Shown: positions 1 to 8,596 of the stretch, in pieces
Numbering within the stretch: position 1 is the first letter of the stretch
Layout: the number at the start of each line of letters is the position of its first letter
NCBI RefSeq assembly: GCF_000518645.1
Contig: NZ_JADZ01000004.1
Span: 493,936 to 557,935 of the forward strand
DNA length: 64,000 bases
DNA from: Curvibacter gracilis ATCC BAA-807
GTDB lineage: Bacteria; Pseudomonadota; Gammaproteobacteria; Burkholderiales; Burkholderiaceae_C
Direction: 5' to 3'
Notes under the pieces: generated by a model
What the model saw: only the letters and a program-made list of their open reading frames with translations
The model's database searches: none
What the model was told of the DNA's origin: nothing
Translations under genes and position numbers: made by a program

Positions 1-309
1 CTCGCGCCCTCCAGGCATGGGGCCGGCAAGGCGGGTCGGCCCGATTATCCATCGGCCTCGGCCCGCTCTACCGTCGATCAGGGCGGTCTGAGCGGCAGCG
101 AGCCCCAGGGCCTGGGCGGGTGGGGCTTTGCTGCTGACATCCACATATGCATAGACGTTTGTTTGATTTGTGGCGGGGCGGGTCGCGCCCTAATCTGAAC
201 CGTGCATCCAAGGCCTTGAGCACGCTGGCGTTGCGCCAGCAAAGGCTTCGGATGGGCTTGCACCTTGTCGTGCATTTCAGAACTCTGTCGACCACTGCAG
301 GCAAGACCG
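1..309. other. Left-edge non-coding stretch, possible start of a divergent gene
   Basis: No gene can be supported on the plus strand before 310. On the minus strand an ATG at 50-52 opens a frame that stays open to the window edge (MDNRADPPCRPHAW...), which could be the first codons of a gene lying to the left, but 17 codons are not enough to identify it. The minus-strand sequence GCATATGTGGATGTCAGC (133-150) loosely resembles the GCATA element described elsewhere and would lie about 98 bases before that ATG. Confidence 0.25.
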
Positions 310-1875
310 ATGCCCTCCCAGACCTCGTTGAACACAGCCCGGCTCCATGACCCGGTTTCTCATGCATTGACGCCCCATGTGCTGATCGTGGGCGGCGGTC
401 TGGCCGGAACCGCCGTGGCATTGCGCCTGCTGCGCGACAGCTCCGCACCCCTTCTCATCAGCATCGTGGAGTCCCGTGCCCAGGTCGGGCCTGGTGTGGC
501 CTACAGCACAGAATCAGCGGCTCATCTTGTCAACGGGCTGGCGCCATTTTTCAGCCTGTATGAGGACGATCCAGACCATTTCAGCCGCTGGCTCGCCGAA
601 CATGCCAAAGCCTTCGGCTGGGCGGTGCCTGTTGGCAGCAGCACCGACAGCAGCATGCCGCCGCGTCAGCTCTATGGCCGCTACATCGAGGCCACCCTGC
701 AAGAGGCCCAGCAAAGTGCCCGGCCCGGCGTCACCTTGACGCATGTGCGGGGCCGTGTCATCGATCTGGCGCCCCAGGGCGGGCACTTCCTGATCGAACT
801 GGACGATCAGCGCACCTTGCGTGCCGATCTGGTGGTGCTGGCCACCGGGGTGTTCGCTCGCCGGGCCGATCGGCTGCCCTTCAAGGTTGACCCACAGGTG
901 CTGGCCTCGCCGCGTTATGTGTCAGATCTGTATTCTGCTGCCGCCTGGCAAGGGGTATCGCACGACGAGACGGTGGTGCTGTTGGGCAGCGGCCTCAGTG
1001 CGCTCGACAGCCTGATCTCCGCGGAACAGGCGGGCTTCACAGGCCGGTACCTGGCCCTCTCGCGGCGGGGTCAGCGCTTGCAGCCGCGCCGCGCCTTGCC
1101 CCCCTGGCCCGATTTTCTGCATTGGCAGCCCACCACGCTGTCGTTGCGCGATGTGTTGCGCCAGGTTCGTCTGCAACGCCGCCTGATCGCCCAGCAGGGT
1201 GAAGACTGGCAGCGACTGGTGCCCACGCTGCGGCAGTCGGTCGCCCCGCTGTGGGCGGCGGCCTCATTGCGCGACCGGCGGCGCTTCGTCAACCGGGTGC
1301 GCGTCTATTGGGATGTGGCCCTGCACCGCACTGCGCCTGAGGCGCTGGCCTGGCAGGAGCGGGTTCAGCAGCAGGGGCGTTACCAGCACCTCGGCGCCAC
1401 GGTCGAGGGGGTGCGCCTGGGGGGCGACGGGCGACTGCTGGTCAGTTGGCGCGACCGGGCCAGCGGTGAACAGCACGCGCTCCAGGCCGACCGGTTGGTG
1501 AATTGCCTGGGATTTGAATACGACTGGACGCAGATCGACGACCCCTTGATCCAGAACCTGCTGCGCAAACGCCTGGTCTTGCCGGACCCGCTGGGCTTCG
1601 GTATCCAGGCGCAACGTTCGGATTGCGGTGTGCTGGGGGCCGATGCCCAGCCCCAGCCTGGGCTTTACGCGATCGGCCACCCCTTGCGCGGTTTGTTCTG
1701 GGAGTCCAACTCGATCCCTGAGCAGGTGCCCCAGGCGGGGCTGGTGGCCCGGGGCATTCTGCGGTCACTGTCGGCGCAAGCCTTGGCCTCTGAACTCGAT
1801 CACGACCGTGCTGCGGTGCCTCAGTCGGTCACTGCGGTGTGGGCCCCGAAGCGCGCCGAACTGCTCAGGGCCTGA
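310..1875 (+). CDS. FAD/NAD(P)-binding oxidoreductase (NAD_binding_9 type)
   Basis: A predicted 521-residue cytosolic flavoprotein. A dinucleotide-binding Rossmann motif (VLIVGGGLAGTAVALRL) lies near residue 25, followed by the GPGVAYST segment typical of the FAD/NAD(P)-binding family that includes YdhS-like proteins. A second glycine-rich motif (VVLLGSGLSALDSLI) near residue 225 would bind NAD(P), and the C-terminal part ends with the GLYAIGHPLRGLFWESNSIPE stretch usual for the family. The substrate is unknown. I chose the ATG at 310 because the frame before it adds 15 residues without family character; an ATG further in is not available before the Rossmann fold. It stands alone, with over 700 non-coding bases downstream before the sulfur genes, so a role in sulfur metabolism is only suggested by proximity. 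Confidence 0.8.
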   Translation: MPSQTSLNTARLHDPVSHALTPHVLIVGGGLAGTAVALRLLRDSSAPLLISIVESRAQVGPGVAYSTESAAHLVNGLAPFFSLYEDDPDHFSRWLAEHAKAFGWAVPVGSSTDSSMPPRQLYGRYIEATLQEAQQSARPGVTLTHVRGRVIDLAPQGGHFLIELDDQRTLRADLVVLATGVFARRADRLPFKVDPQVLASPRYVSDLYSAAAWQGVSHDETVVLLGSGLSALDSLISAEQAGFTGRYLALSRRGQRLQPRRALPPWPDFLHWQPTTLSLRDVLRQVRLQRRLIAQQGEDWQRLVPTLRQSVAPLWAAASLRDRRRFVNRVRVYWDVALHRTAPEALAWQERVQQQGRYQHLGATVEGVRLGGDGRLLVSWRDRASGEQHALQADRLVNCLGFEYDWTQIDDPLIQNLLRKRLVLPDPLGFGIQAQRSDCGVLGADAQPQPGLYAIGHPLRGLFWESNSIPEQVPQAGLVARGILRSLSAQALASELDHDRAAVPQSVTAVWAPKRAELLRA

Positions 1876-2596
1876 GCGCGGGTGCCCGCCTGGCGGGCTT
1901 CAAGCGCCTGCAGCCTTTGGGTGGCCCGCATTCAGAGCCCTCCCAGTCCCAGTTCGAAGGCCCGAGGGGCGTGACCGGTCTGCCCATTGAGATCCGGTGG
2001 CCACGGCAACTTGTCCCTCAGCTTTGCTGATGGACGGGGTGTGGCGCCCCTGTGAGGCGCTGCGTGTGCCGGCGCCGGCCCATCCCCGCGATTTGCCAGC
2101 CCAATGCCCTGGATGGCTGCACGCTGATCAGCAAATTGCTCATTTTTTGATGGCCATTCTGTTGATTTTTAATGCCAGAGTTTTGTGCATATTCATAGTT
2201 GAAATCCGATGTCGCGCCTCGGGTTTCTTCTCTTATTCTTCCAATCAATGCGGCGCCGATTAAACCGGAATCATGATTTTGTGAAGGTGCTTGGGTTAAT
2301 CTGGTGCGATATTTTTGATGGCCATGTCATGTGGTCGGATGGTTCTTCTGCCCAGTGATGTAAAGCTTCAGGAGCGCTCATGCGTCGGATTCAAGCTGTT
2401 TTTTGTTGTTGAGTGATATTGGGCACCTGACGATATTGGAAGGTTGCCTTTATTTGAGTGCCTATAGTCTGTTGATCGCGTTTCATTGAAGCTGCGAATT
2501 GTTTATTGCTGCGTGCCTATTGTTTTCCATGTTGGATTTCTTTGATTAACTTGAATGGCAGATATTGCTGCCGCTGACCTTGAAAGGACCCTTCAA
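1876..2596. other. Long AT-rich intergenic region before the sfnB cluster
   Basis: About 720 bases without a convincing gene. From about 2120 the sequence becomes visibly AT-rich compared with the surrounding coding DNA. The only plus-strand frame of note (1997-2263) has no recognisable domain or ribosome-binding site. The region holds one copy of the GCATA element (2187-2206). I see no clear terminator hairpin or sigma-54 promoter. It probably carries the control region of the sfnB operon. Confidence 0.5.
2187..2206 (+). promoter_or_regulatory. GCATA element, site 1 (upstream of sfnB operon)
   Basis: GCATATTCATAGTTGAAATC. It matches the other copies in the window over GCATA and the TAG-N2-GAAA part, most closely site 6 at 33763-33782. 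It lies 391 bases before the sfnB start, further than the other copies, so either the leader is long or this site is remote. Interpretation as a LysR-type (CysB/SsuR-like) binding site is inference. Confidence 0.4.
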
Positions 2597-3856
2597 ATGA
2601 CAGTCGCCACCCTTGAAAAACCGACTCCGGTGCGTGTGAACTCGAGCGAACCGCTCACCCCGCGCCCGCGTCCGCAGCAACCCGCCCATGTGATCCGTGA
2701 CGATGCCGAAGCCATCGCTGTGGCGCACCGCCTGGCCGCTGAGTTCCGCAAGGATTCGGCCCTGCGTGACCGCGAGGGCTTTCTGCCCCTGGCCGAGCTG
2801 GACGCCTATTCGCAAAGCGGCTTGTGGGGCATCACGGTGCCCAAGGCCTATGGCGGTGCCGAGGTCTCGTATGCCACCCTGGCCCAGGTGATCCGCATCC
2901 TGGCCGAGGGCGACTCCAGCCTGGCCCAGATCACCCAGAACCACCTGGCCCTGGTGTCGCACATCGATCTGGACGCAACCGAGGCGCAAAAGAAAGAGCT
3001 GTTCGCGCTGGTCCTCGGCGGCATCCGCTTCGGCAATGCCTTCTCTGAAAAGAACAGCAAGACCGTGGCCGCCTTCGAGACCACCTTCAAGATCGAGGGT
3101 GACACCGCCGTGGTCAACGGCGAGAAGTTCTACACCACCGGTGCCTTGCTGGCGCACATCGTGCCCATCGTCGCGGTCAGCCCTGAAGGGCAGGGCTTCC
3201 TGGCCTTTGCCGAGCGCGATGCGCCGGGCCTGACGGTGATCAACGACTGGTCCAGCTTTGGCCAGCGCACCACGGCCTCGGGCTCGATCAAGATCGAGAA
3301 CGTGCGCGTGCCCGTGAGCCGTCTGGTGCCTGTGGCCGCGTTTGACCGGCCCACTGCGGCAGGCGCCATCTCGCAGATCATCCAGGCCGCCATCGACGGG
3401 GGCATTGCCGCCGCCGCCATCAACGAGACCATCCGCTTTGTGCGTGAGCAGTCGCGCCCCTGGATCGACAGCGGCAAGGAGCGTGCCTCTGAGGATCCCT
3501 TCACCATCAGCGCCATCGGCGACCTGACGCTGCGCCTGCACGCGGCCGAAGCCCTGCTGGAGCGTGCCGGCCACGCCATCGACCGGGCCCTGAAGGACCC
3601 GAGCGAAGACGTGGTCAACGCGGCCACCCTGGCCACGGCCGAGGCCAAGGTGCTGACCACGGAGGTCGCCATTGCCGCCACCAACAAGCTGTTCGAGCTG
3701 GCCGGCACCCGCTCCACCCTGGCCGTGCACAACCTGGACCGCCACTGGCGCAATGCCCGTGCGCACACCCTGCACGACCCGGTGCGCTGGAAGTACTTCC
3801 ACCTGGGCAACTTCGCGCTCAACGGCGTGCACGCGCCACGCCACGCCTGGAACTGA
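2597..3856 (+). CDS. sfnB: SfnB-family sulfur acquisition oxidoreductase
   Basis: A 419-residue acyl-CoA-dehydrogenase-fold flavoprotein. The helical N-terminal domain contains the LWGITVPKAYGGAEVSYATLAQVIRILAEGDSSLAQ segment, the middle has the beta domain (GEKFYTTGALLAHIVPIVAV) and the C-terminus the four-helix domain ending in LDRHWRNARAHTLHDPVRWK, all as in the SfnB/DszC branch. Members are linked to sulfone and sulfonate use under sulfate limitation and are thought to work with reduced flavin. An in-frame ATG exists at 2555, but AAAGGA at 2583-2588 sits 8 bases before the ATG at 2597, so I chose the latter. It heads an operon; the next gene starts 18 bases after its stop. Confidence 0.88.
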   Translation: MTVATLEKPTPVRVNSSEPLTPRPRPQQPAHVIRDDAEAIAVAHRLAAEFRKDSALRDREGFLPLAELDAYSQSGLWGITVPKAYGGAEVSYATLAQVIRILAEGDSSLAQITQNHLALVSHIDLDATEAQKKELFALVLGGIRFGNAFSEKNSKTVAAFETTFKIEGDTAVVNGEKFYTTGALLAHIVPIVAVSPEGQGFLAFAERDAPGLTVINDWSSFGQRTTASGSIKIENVRVPVSRLVPVAAFDRPTAAGAISQIIQAAIDGGIAAAAINETIRFVREQSRPWIDSGKERASEDPFTISAIGDLTLRLHAAEALLERAGHAIDRALKDPSEDVVNAATLATAEAKVLTTEVAIAATNKLFELAGTRSTLAVHNLDRHWRNARAHTLHDPVRWKYFHLGNFALNGVHAPRHAWN

Positions 3857-3874
3857 AACCGGAGCACACCGCAC

Positions 3875-5317
3875 ATGGCCAAGACCATCCGCTTCAACGC
3901 GTTCGAGATGAACTGCGTGGGGCACCAATCGCCGGGCCTGTGGGCCCATCCCCGGGACCGATCCTGGCAGTACAAGGATCTGGACTACTGGCAGGACCTG
4001 GCGCGGGTGCTCGAAAAAGGCATCTTTGACGGCATCTTCATCGCCGATGTGATCGGCTACTACGATGTCTACAAAGGCAGCAACTACCACGCGCTGCAAC
4101 AGGCGGCCCAGATCCCGGTGAACGACCCGCTGCAACTGGCCGCGCCGATCGCCCTGGCCACCGAGCACCTGGGCATCGGCATCACGGCTTCGACCTCGTT
4201 CGAGCACCCCTACACCTTTGCCCGCCGCCTCAGCACGGCCGATCACCACACCAAGGGGCGGGTCGGCTGGAACATCGTCACCTCGTACCTGGAGAGTGGG
4301 GCCAAGAACATCGGCCAGGGCGGGCTGCGCCGCCACGACAACCGGTACGACGTGGCCAAGGAATACCTGGAGGTGCTCTATAAGCTCTTCGAGGGCAGCT
4401 GGGAAGACGACGCCGTGGTGCGGGATCGCGAGCGCCGCATCTTCACCGTGCCCGAAAAAGTGCATGAGATCGGCCACAAAGGCACCTACTTCGAGGTGCC
4501 CGGCTACCACCTGTGCGAGCCCTCGCCGCAGCGCACGCCGGTGCTGTACCAGGCCGGTGCCTCCGGGGCCGGCAAGGCCTTTGCGGCCGAGCATGCCGAG
4601 TGCGTGTTCGTGGCCGCGCCCACCCAGTCGGTGCTGAAGAACTATGTCGACGATGTGCGCCGCCAGGCCGCTCTGGCCGGCCGCGACCCGCGCAAGGTGC
4701 TGATCTACAACCTGGTGACGGTGATCGTCGACGAAACCGATGCCAAGGCACAGGCCAAGTTCGAAGAGTACAAGCGCTACAGCTCGTACGACGGCGCGCT
4801 GGTGTTCCTGTCGGGCTGGAGCGGCATCGATTTCGGACAGTACGCGCCCACCGAACTGGTGCGCCGTGTCGAGACCAATGCCATCCAGTCGGTGGTGGAA
4901 CACCTGGCCGGCGGCGACAAGGCCTGGACCATCGAAGAACTGGCCACCTGGGGCGGCGTCGGCGGCCTGGGCCCGGTGTTTGTGGGCTCGCCCACCACCG
5001 TGGCCGACATCCTGCAGCAATGGGCGGAGCACACCGATGTGGACGGCTTCAACCTGGCCTACGCCGTGGCCCACGAGACCTTCGCCGACGTGGTGCAGCA
5101 CCTGGTGCCCGAGCTGCAAAAGCGCGGTGTCTACCCCAAGGCCTACCAGCCCGGCACCCTGCGCCAGAAGCTGTTTGGCGACGGCGACCGCCTGCCGGCC
5201 GAGCACCCGGGCGCGCAGTACCGCGACATCGAGGCGGTGAAGCGGCGCGAAGCCCAGGCGGGTGCGTCATCCACCCATGAACAGCCTTCGGCCGAGGTGG
5301 CCGCGGCCGCCGTTTGA
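3875..5317 (+). CDS. NtaA/SnaA/DszA-family FMN-dependent monooxygenase
   Basis: 480 residues of the luciferase-like monooxygenase (LLM) fold. The N-terminal block MAKTIRFNAFEMNCVGHQSPGLW..HPRD and the DGIFIADVIGYYDVY segment (around residues 50-68) are family hallmarks, as are RVGWNIVTSYLES and the C-terminal DGFNLAY. These enzymes use FMNH2 and oxygen to cleave C-S or C-N bonds; DszA itself opens dibenzothiophene sulfone. The substrate here cannot be read from the sequence. No flavin reductase gene is present nearby, so FMNH2 must come from elsewhere. It follows sfnB closely and precedes an ABC importer, so it probably acts on the imported organosulfur compound. It is paralogous to the protein at 41078-42442. 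Confidence 0.88.
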   Translation: MAKTIRFNAFEMNCVGHQSPGLWAHPRDRSWQYKDLDYWQDLARVLEKGIFDGIFIADVIGYYDVYKGSNYHALQQAAQIPVNDPLQLAAPIALATEHLGIGITASTSFEHPYTFARRLSTADHHTKGRVGWNIVTSYLESGAKNIGQGGLRRHDNRYDVAKEYLEVLYKLFEGSWEDDAVVRDRERRIFTVPEKVHEIGHKGTYFEVPGYHLCEPSPQRTPVLYQAGASGAGKAFAAEHAECVFVAAPTQSVLKNYVDDVRRQAALAGRDPRKVLIYNLVTVIVDETDAKAQAKFEEYKRYSSYDGALVFLSGWSGIDFGQYAPTELVRRVETNAIQSVVEHLAGGDKAWTIEELATWGGVGGLGPVFVGSPTTVADILQQWAEHTDVDGFNLAYAVAHETFADVVQHLVPELQKRGVYPKAYQPGTLRQKLFGDGDRLPAEHPGAQYRDIEAVKRREAQAGASSTHEQPSAEVAAAAV

Positions 5318-5391
5318 ACACGCCTGCCAACCAGTCCATCCAGCGCGGGCCCAGGCCCGCCGCCCATCTTTCCAGGATCACAGGGATTCCC

Positions 5392-6756
5392 ATGAGCCAG
5401 TTCGATTTTCTTTCTTTGCAGCGCCGCCGTTTTCTCACCGGCGCCTCTGCGCTGGGCGCGGCCGGCCTGTTGGCCGCCTGCGGCAAGGAGCCGGCCCCGG
5501 CACCGGCTGCGCCGCCTGCCGCTGAAGCGCCGGCCGGGGGTGGCAAGAAGTACGCAGGGCAGTCGCTGAACCTGCTGTTCAATCAGCCCCATGTGGTGGC
5601 CGGCAAGTTGCTGGCCCAGCAGTACGAGGCCCTGACCGGGGCCAAGATCACCGTCACGCCGGTGCCCTATGACCAGCTGCATTCGCAGGCCACGCTCGAT
5701 GTGCAGTCGGGCGCGCACCAGTTCGATGTGATCGATTATTTCTACCACACGCTCGGTGCCCTGGTGGCCGACAACGTGGTGGTGGATGTGACCGACTGGA
5801 TCGAGCGCGACAAGGCCGAGATCGAGCCGGACGATTTTCTGCCCTCTCTGTACGACAACTACACCTTGCGCAACCAGCGTCGCTGGGGTCTGCCTTACGA
5901 CGGCGACAGCCATGTGCTGTTCTACAACACCGAGATCTTTGCCCGCCACAACCTGAGCGCCCCCAAGACCTGGGACGACTACTACAACGCAGCCAAGTTG
6001 ATCACCCAGAAGGAATCGGCCAACGGCATCTACGGCGCGGTGGTCGAGGGCTTCAAGATCCCGGTGATCGTGGGCTCCTCGTATGCCAACCGGCTGGCGG
6101 GCTTCGGGGGCAGTTTCTTCACGCCCGATGGCCGCCCGGCCCTGACCTCGCCCGAGGCGGTGGCCGCCGCCGAGGAACTGGCCCGCATCGTGCCCTGGGC
6201 CTTGCCCACCCCGGCGGAGACGGCTTTCGAGCATGCGCTGCCGGCTTTTCTGTCGGGCAAGGCGGCGATGATCGACTTCTGGACCGACCTGGGGGTGACG
6301 GCGCAGAACCCCGAATCCTCCAAGATCGTTGACAAGTGGGACCTGGTGCAGTTGCCGGTGGGGGGCAACAACAAGACCCCGCGCGCGGCGCTGAACGCCG
6401 GCTTTGGCCTGGCGATCACCACCGGCACCCAGAAGAAGGAACTGGCCTGGGCCTTCATCAAGTGGGCCACCAGCAAATCGATCGCGTTGCAGCAAGACGT
6501 GTTGCCCGGCAGTGGCATCGACCCGAACCGCACCTCGGTGCTGAATTCGCCCGAGTACGGCAAGGCGGCTCCGCACCTGCAAAAAGAGGTGCAGGCGGCC
6601 ATCGGCAACGCCCTGGCCTGGCCGTTGCAGCCGCAAAGCCCCAAGCTGCTGGATGCCCTGACCGAAGAGCTGGCGTTGATCGTGTCGGGCAAGAAGAAGC
6701 CCAAGGCGGCTCTGGCCTCGGCCCAAGCCGCATGGGAACAGATCCTCAAGGCCTGA
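5392..6756 (+). CDS. ABC transporter substrate-binding lipoprotein (CUT1/extracellular family 1)
   Basis: A 454-residue periplasmic binding protein. The N-terminus has a twin-arginine-like RRRFLTGAS followed by a hydrophobic stretch and a lipobox LLAAC (Cys about residue 29), then a flexible Ala/Pro-rich linker, so it is probably exported and lipid-anchored. The mature part (LPYDGDSHVLFYNTEIF, AAMIDFWTDLG) is typical of sugar-type extracellular family 1 proteins. I chose the ATG at 5392 because the signal sequence begins there; the frame opens earlier but overlaps the previous gene. With the next three genes it forms a complete importer. The neighbouring sulfur oxygenases suggest an organosulfur ligand, which is inference. 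Confidence 0.88.
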   Translation: MSQFDFLSLQRRRFLTGASALGAAGLLAACGKEPAPAPAAPPAAEAPAGGGKKYAGQSLNLLFNQPHVVAGKLLAQQYEALTGAKITVTPVPYDQLHSQATLDVQSGAHQFDVIDYFYHTLGALVADNVVVDVTDWIERDKAEIEPDDFLPSLYDNYTLRNQRRWGLPYDGDSHVLFYNTEIFARHNLSAPKTWDDYYNAAKLITQKESANGIYGAVVEGFKIPVIVGSSYANRLAGFGGSFFTPDGRPALTSPEAVAAAEELARIVPWALPTPAETAFEHALPAFLSGKAAMIDFWTDLGVTAQNPESSKIVDKWDLVQLPVGGNNKTPRAALNAGFGLAITTGTQKKELAWAFIKWATSKSIALQQDVLPGSGIDPNRTSVLNSPEYGKAAPHLQKEVQAAIGNALAWPLQPQSPKLLDALTEELALIVSGKKKPKAALASAQAAWEQILKA

Positions 6757-6758
6757 GC

Positions 6759-7661
6759 GTGGCCGACGCTTCCAACGCACCGCTCGGCCCGGCGCGCCCC
6801 TGGGCGGCCTGGTCCATGCTCGGGCCCGCGGCCCTGGGCCTGGCCGTGGTGGCGGGGCTGCCGCTGATCTACACGCTGGCGCTGGCGCTGAGCCAGTCCA
6901 CCCTGGGGCGGCCGCTGGCGGCCTGGGCCGGGCTGGCGCAGTTTCAGCACCTGCTGCGTGACAGCGTGTTCTTTGAGACGCTGCTGCGCACCGGGCTGTA
7001 CGCCGTGCCCTCCAGCCTGATCCAGCTGGCGCTGGGCTTGGGGCTTGCCCTGTTGCTGCAGGGCGTGCGCCAGGGCCGCTGGTTGAGCAGCCTGATCCTG
7101 CTGCCGCTGATGACCCCGCCCGTGCTGGTGGGCGTGGCCTGGAAGCTGCTGCTGGCCCCGGCAGGCGGCTTGTTCAATGGCTGGTTGTTGCACCTGGGCG
7201 TGCTGGACGCCCCGCTGTCGGTGCTGGGCTCGGACACCTGGGCCCTGCCGGCCGTGGTGCTGGCCGATACCTGGCAGTGGCTGCCCTTTGTGGTCATCCT
7301 GTGCCTGGCCGCGCTGCAGACCCTGCCGTCCGACGTGCACGAGGCCGCGCGCCTGGAGGGTGCCAGCGAGCTCAATGTGTTCGTGCACATCAGCCTGCCG
7401 CAGCTGGCCCCCTCGCTGCTGGGCATCTTCCTGCTGCGTGAGGTCATGGCCTTGAAGACCTTTGACGTGGTGTACATCCTCACGGCCGGTGGGCCGGGGC
7501 GCTCCACCACCCTGGCCAGCTACGAGATCTGGAAGACCGGCCTGCACAACTTCGACATCGGCCTGGCGGCCGCGCAAACCCTGCTGTTCAGCCTGTTCGT
7601 CGGCCTGGTGACCTGGCCGGTGCTGAAGGCGCTGCAGTGGGTGGAACGGCACACGGGCTGA
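6759..7661 (+). CDS. ABC transporter permease, CUT1 type (first subunit)
   Basis: About 300 residues, inner-membrane permease with six predicted helices and the EAA loop (EAARLEGASELNVFVHISLPQLAPSL) that docks on the ATPase. It resembles UgpA/MalF-type subunits. The frame is open far upstream inside the preceding gene, which is a shadow. I chose the GTG at 6759, two bases after the stop of the binding-protein gene; it places a short cytosolic tail before the first helix. An ATG at 6816 would start almost inside the helix and is the alternative. Confidence 0.85.
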   Translation: MADASNAPLGPARPWAAWSMLGPAALGLAVVAGLPLIYTLALALSQSTLGRPLAAWAGLAQFQHLLRDSVFFETLLRTGLYAVPSSLIQLALGLGLALLLQGVRQGRWLSSLILLPLMTPPVLVGVAWKLLLAPAGGLFNGWLLHLGVLDAPLSVLGSDTWALPAVVLADTWQWLPFVVILCLAALQTLPSDVHEAARLEGASELNVFVHISLPQLAPSLLGIFLLREVMALKTFDVVYILTAGGPGRSTTLASYEIWKTGLHNFDIGLAAAQTLLFSLFVGLVTWPVLKALQWVERHTG

Positions 7662-7687
7662 GCTGCCGCCCTGAGGAGATCCCACCC

Positions 7688-8596
7688 ATGAATGTTGCCA
7701 CCTTGCTCAGGCGCGCCCCGGCAGTGCCCCTTCCTGCGGACGGGGCGGCCCGGGTCGCGGCCTGGCCGCTTTCACCCCGCCTGTTGCTGCGCCGCCTGGC
7801 CTTGGGGCTGACGCTGCTGTTCCTGGTGTTGCCGGTGGCCTTTTTGCTGGCCACCTCGTTCAAGAGCCGCGATGAGGTCTTGTCGGGCTACTTCTTCCCG
7901 CTGGCCCCCACCTGGCTGAACTGGCGCACCCTGCTGTCGGTGGCACCCCTGCACCTGAACCTGCTGAACTCTTTGCTGGTGGCGCTGCTGGCCTTGTTCA
8001 TCACCCTGGCCATCGCAGTGCCGGCGGTGTATGCGGTGGTCAAGCTGCGCCATGGCCAACGGCTGGCGGGTTGGCTGCTGTCGAGCTACCTCAGCCCACC
8101 GGTGGTGGCCTTGCTGCCCTTGTTCTTCGTGTGGCGCCAGGCCGGCCTGACCAACAGCCATCTCGGCCTGGCCCTGGTGGACGGGCTGAGCAATGTGCCG
8201 GTGGCCTTCTGGTTGCTGCGCGGCTTTTTCAAGCAGGTGCCGCTGGCCCTGGACGAAGCCGCCTGGCTGGAGGGCGTGGGGCCCTGGAAGACGCTGTGGC
8301 GCGTCAACCTGCCCCTGATCTGGCCCGGGCTGACGGCCACGGCCATCATCTGCCTGATCCTCAGCTACAACGAATTCCTGTTTGCCTCCGTGCTCAACAG
8401 CCGCCCCGATCTGCGCACCATCACCGTGGCCATCTCGCTGTTCGAGGGCGAGCGCGTGGTGAACTTCGGCCAGATGGCCGCCGCCTCGCTGCTGGGCATT
8501 GCGCCGGTCTATGCGCTGGCACTGTGGTTTCAGAAGCACCTCATCGGCGGCCTGGGGGCCGCTGCCACCCTTGAACACTCCCGCCGTCAACCATGA
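7688..8596 (+). CDS. ABC transporter permease, CUT1 type (second subunit)
   Basis: 302 residues, UgpE/MalG-like inner-membrane permease. It has an N-terminal helix near residues 35-58, the periplasmic loop FKSRDEVLSGYFFPLAPTWLNW and an EAA motif (DEAAWLEGVGPWKTLWRVNLPLIWPGL). GAGGAGAT at 7673-7680 precedes the ATG at 7688 at good spacing, which decides the start over the earlier frame opening. The stop overlaps the ATG of the ATPase gene (ATGA), so the two are translationally coupled. Confidence 0.88.
   Translation: MNVATLLRRAPAVPLPADGAARVAAWPLSPRLLLRRLALGLTLLFLVLPVAFLLATSFKSRDEVLSGYFFPLAPTWLNWRTLLSVAPLHLNLLNSLLVALLALFITLAIAVPAVYAVVKLRHGQRLAGWLLSSYLSPPVVALLPLFFVWRQAGLTNSHLGLALVDGLSNVPVAFWLLRGFFKQVPLALDEAAWLEGVGPWKTLWRVNLPLIWPGLTATAIICLILSYNEFLFASVLNSRPDLRTITVAISLFEGERVVNFGQMAAASLLGIAPVYALALWFQKHLIGGLGAAATLEHSRRQP

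Noticed and set aside
1997-2263. An 88-codon frame in the long intergenic region
   Set aside because: No ribosome-binding site, no recognisable domain, and it crosses the composition break and the GCATA element.
2546-5206. An 886-codon minus-strand open frame
   Set aside because: Antisense shadow of sfnB and the DszA-type gene, with no domain and typical shadow composition.
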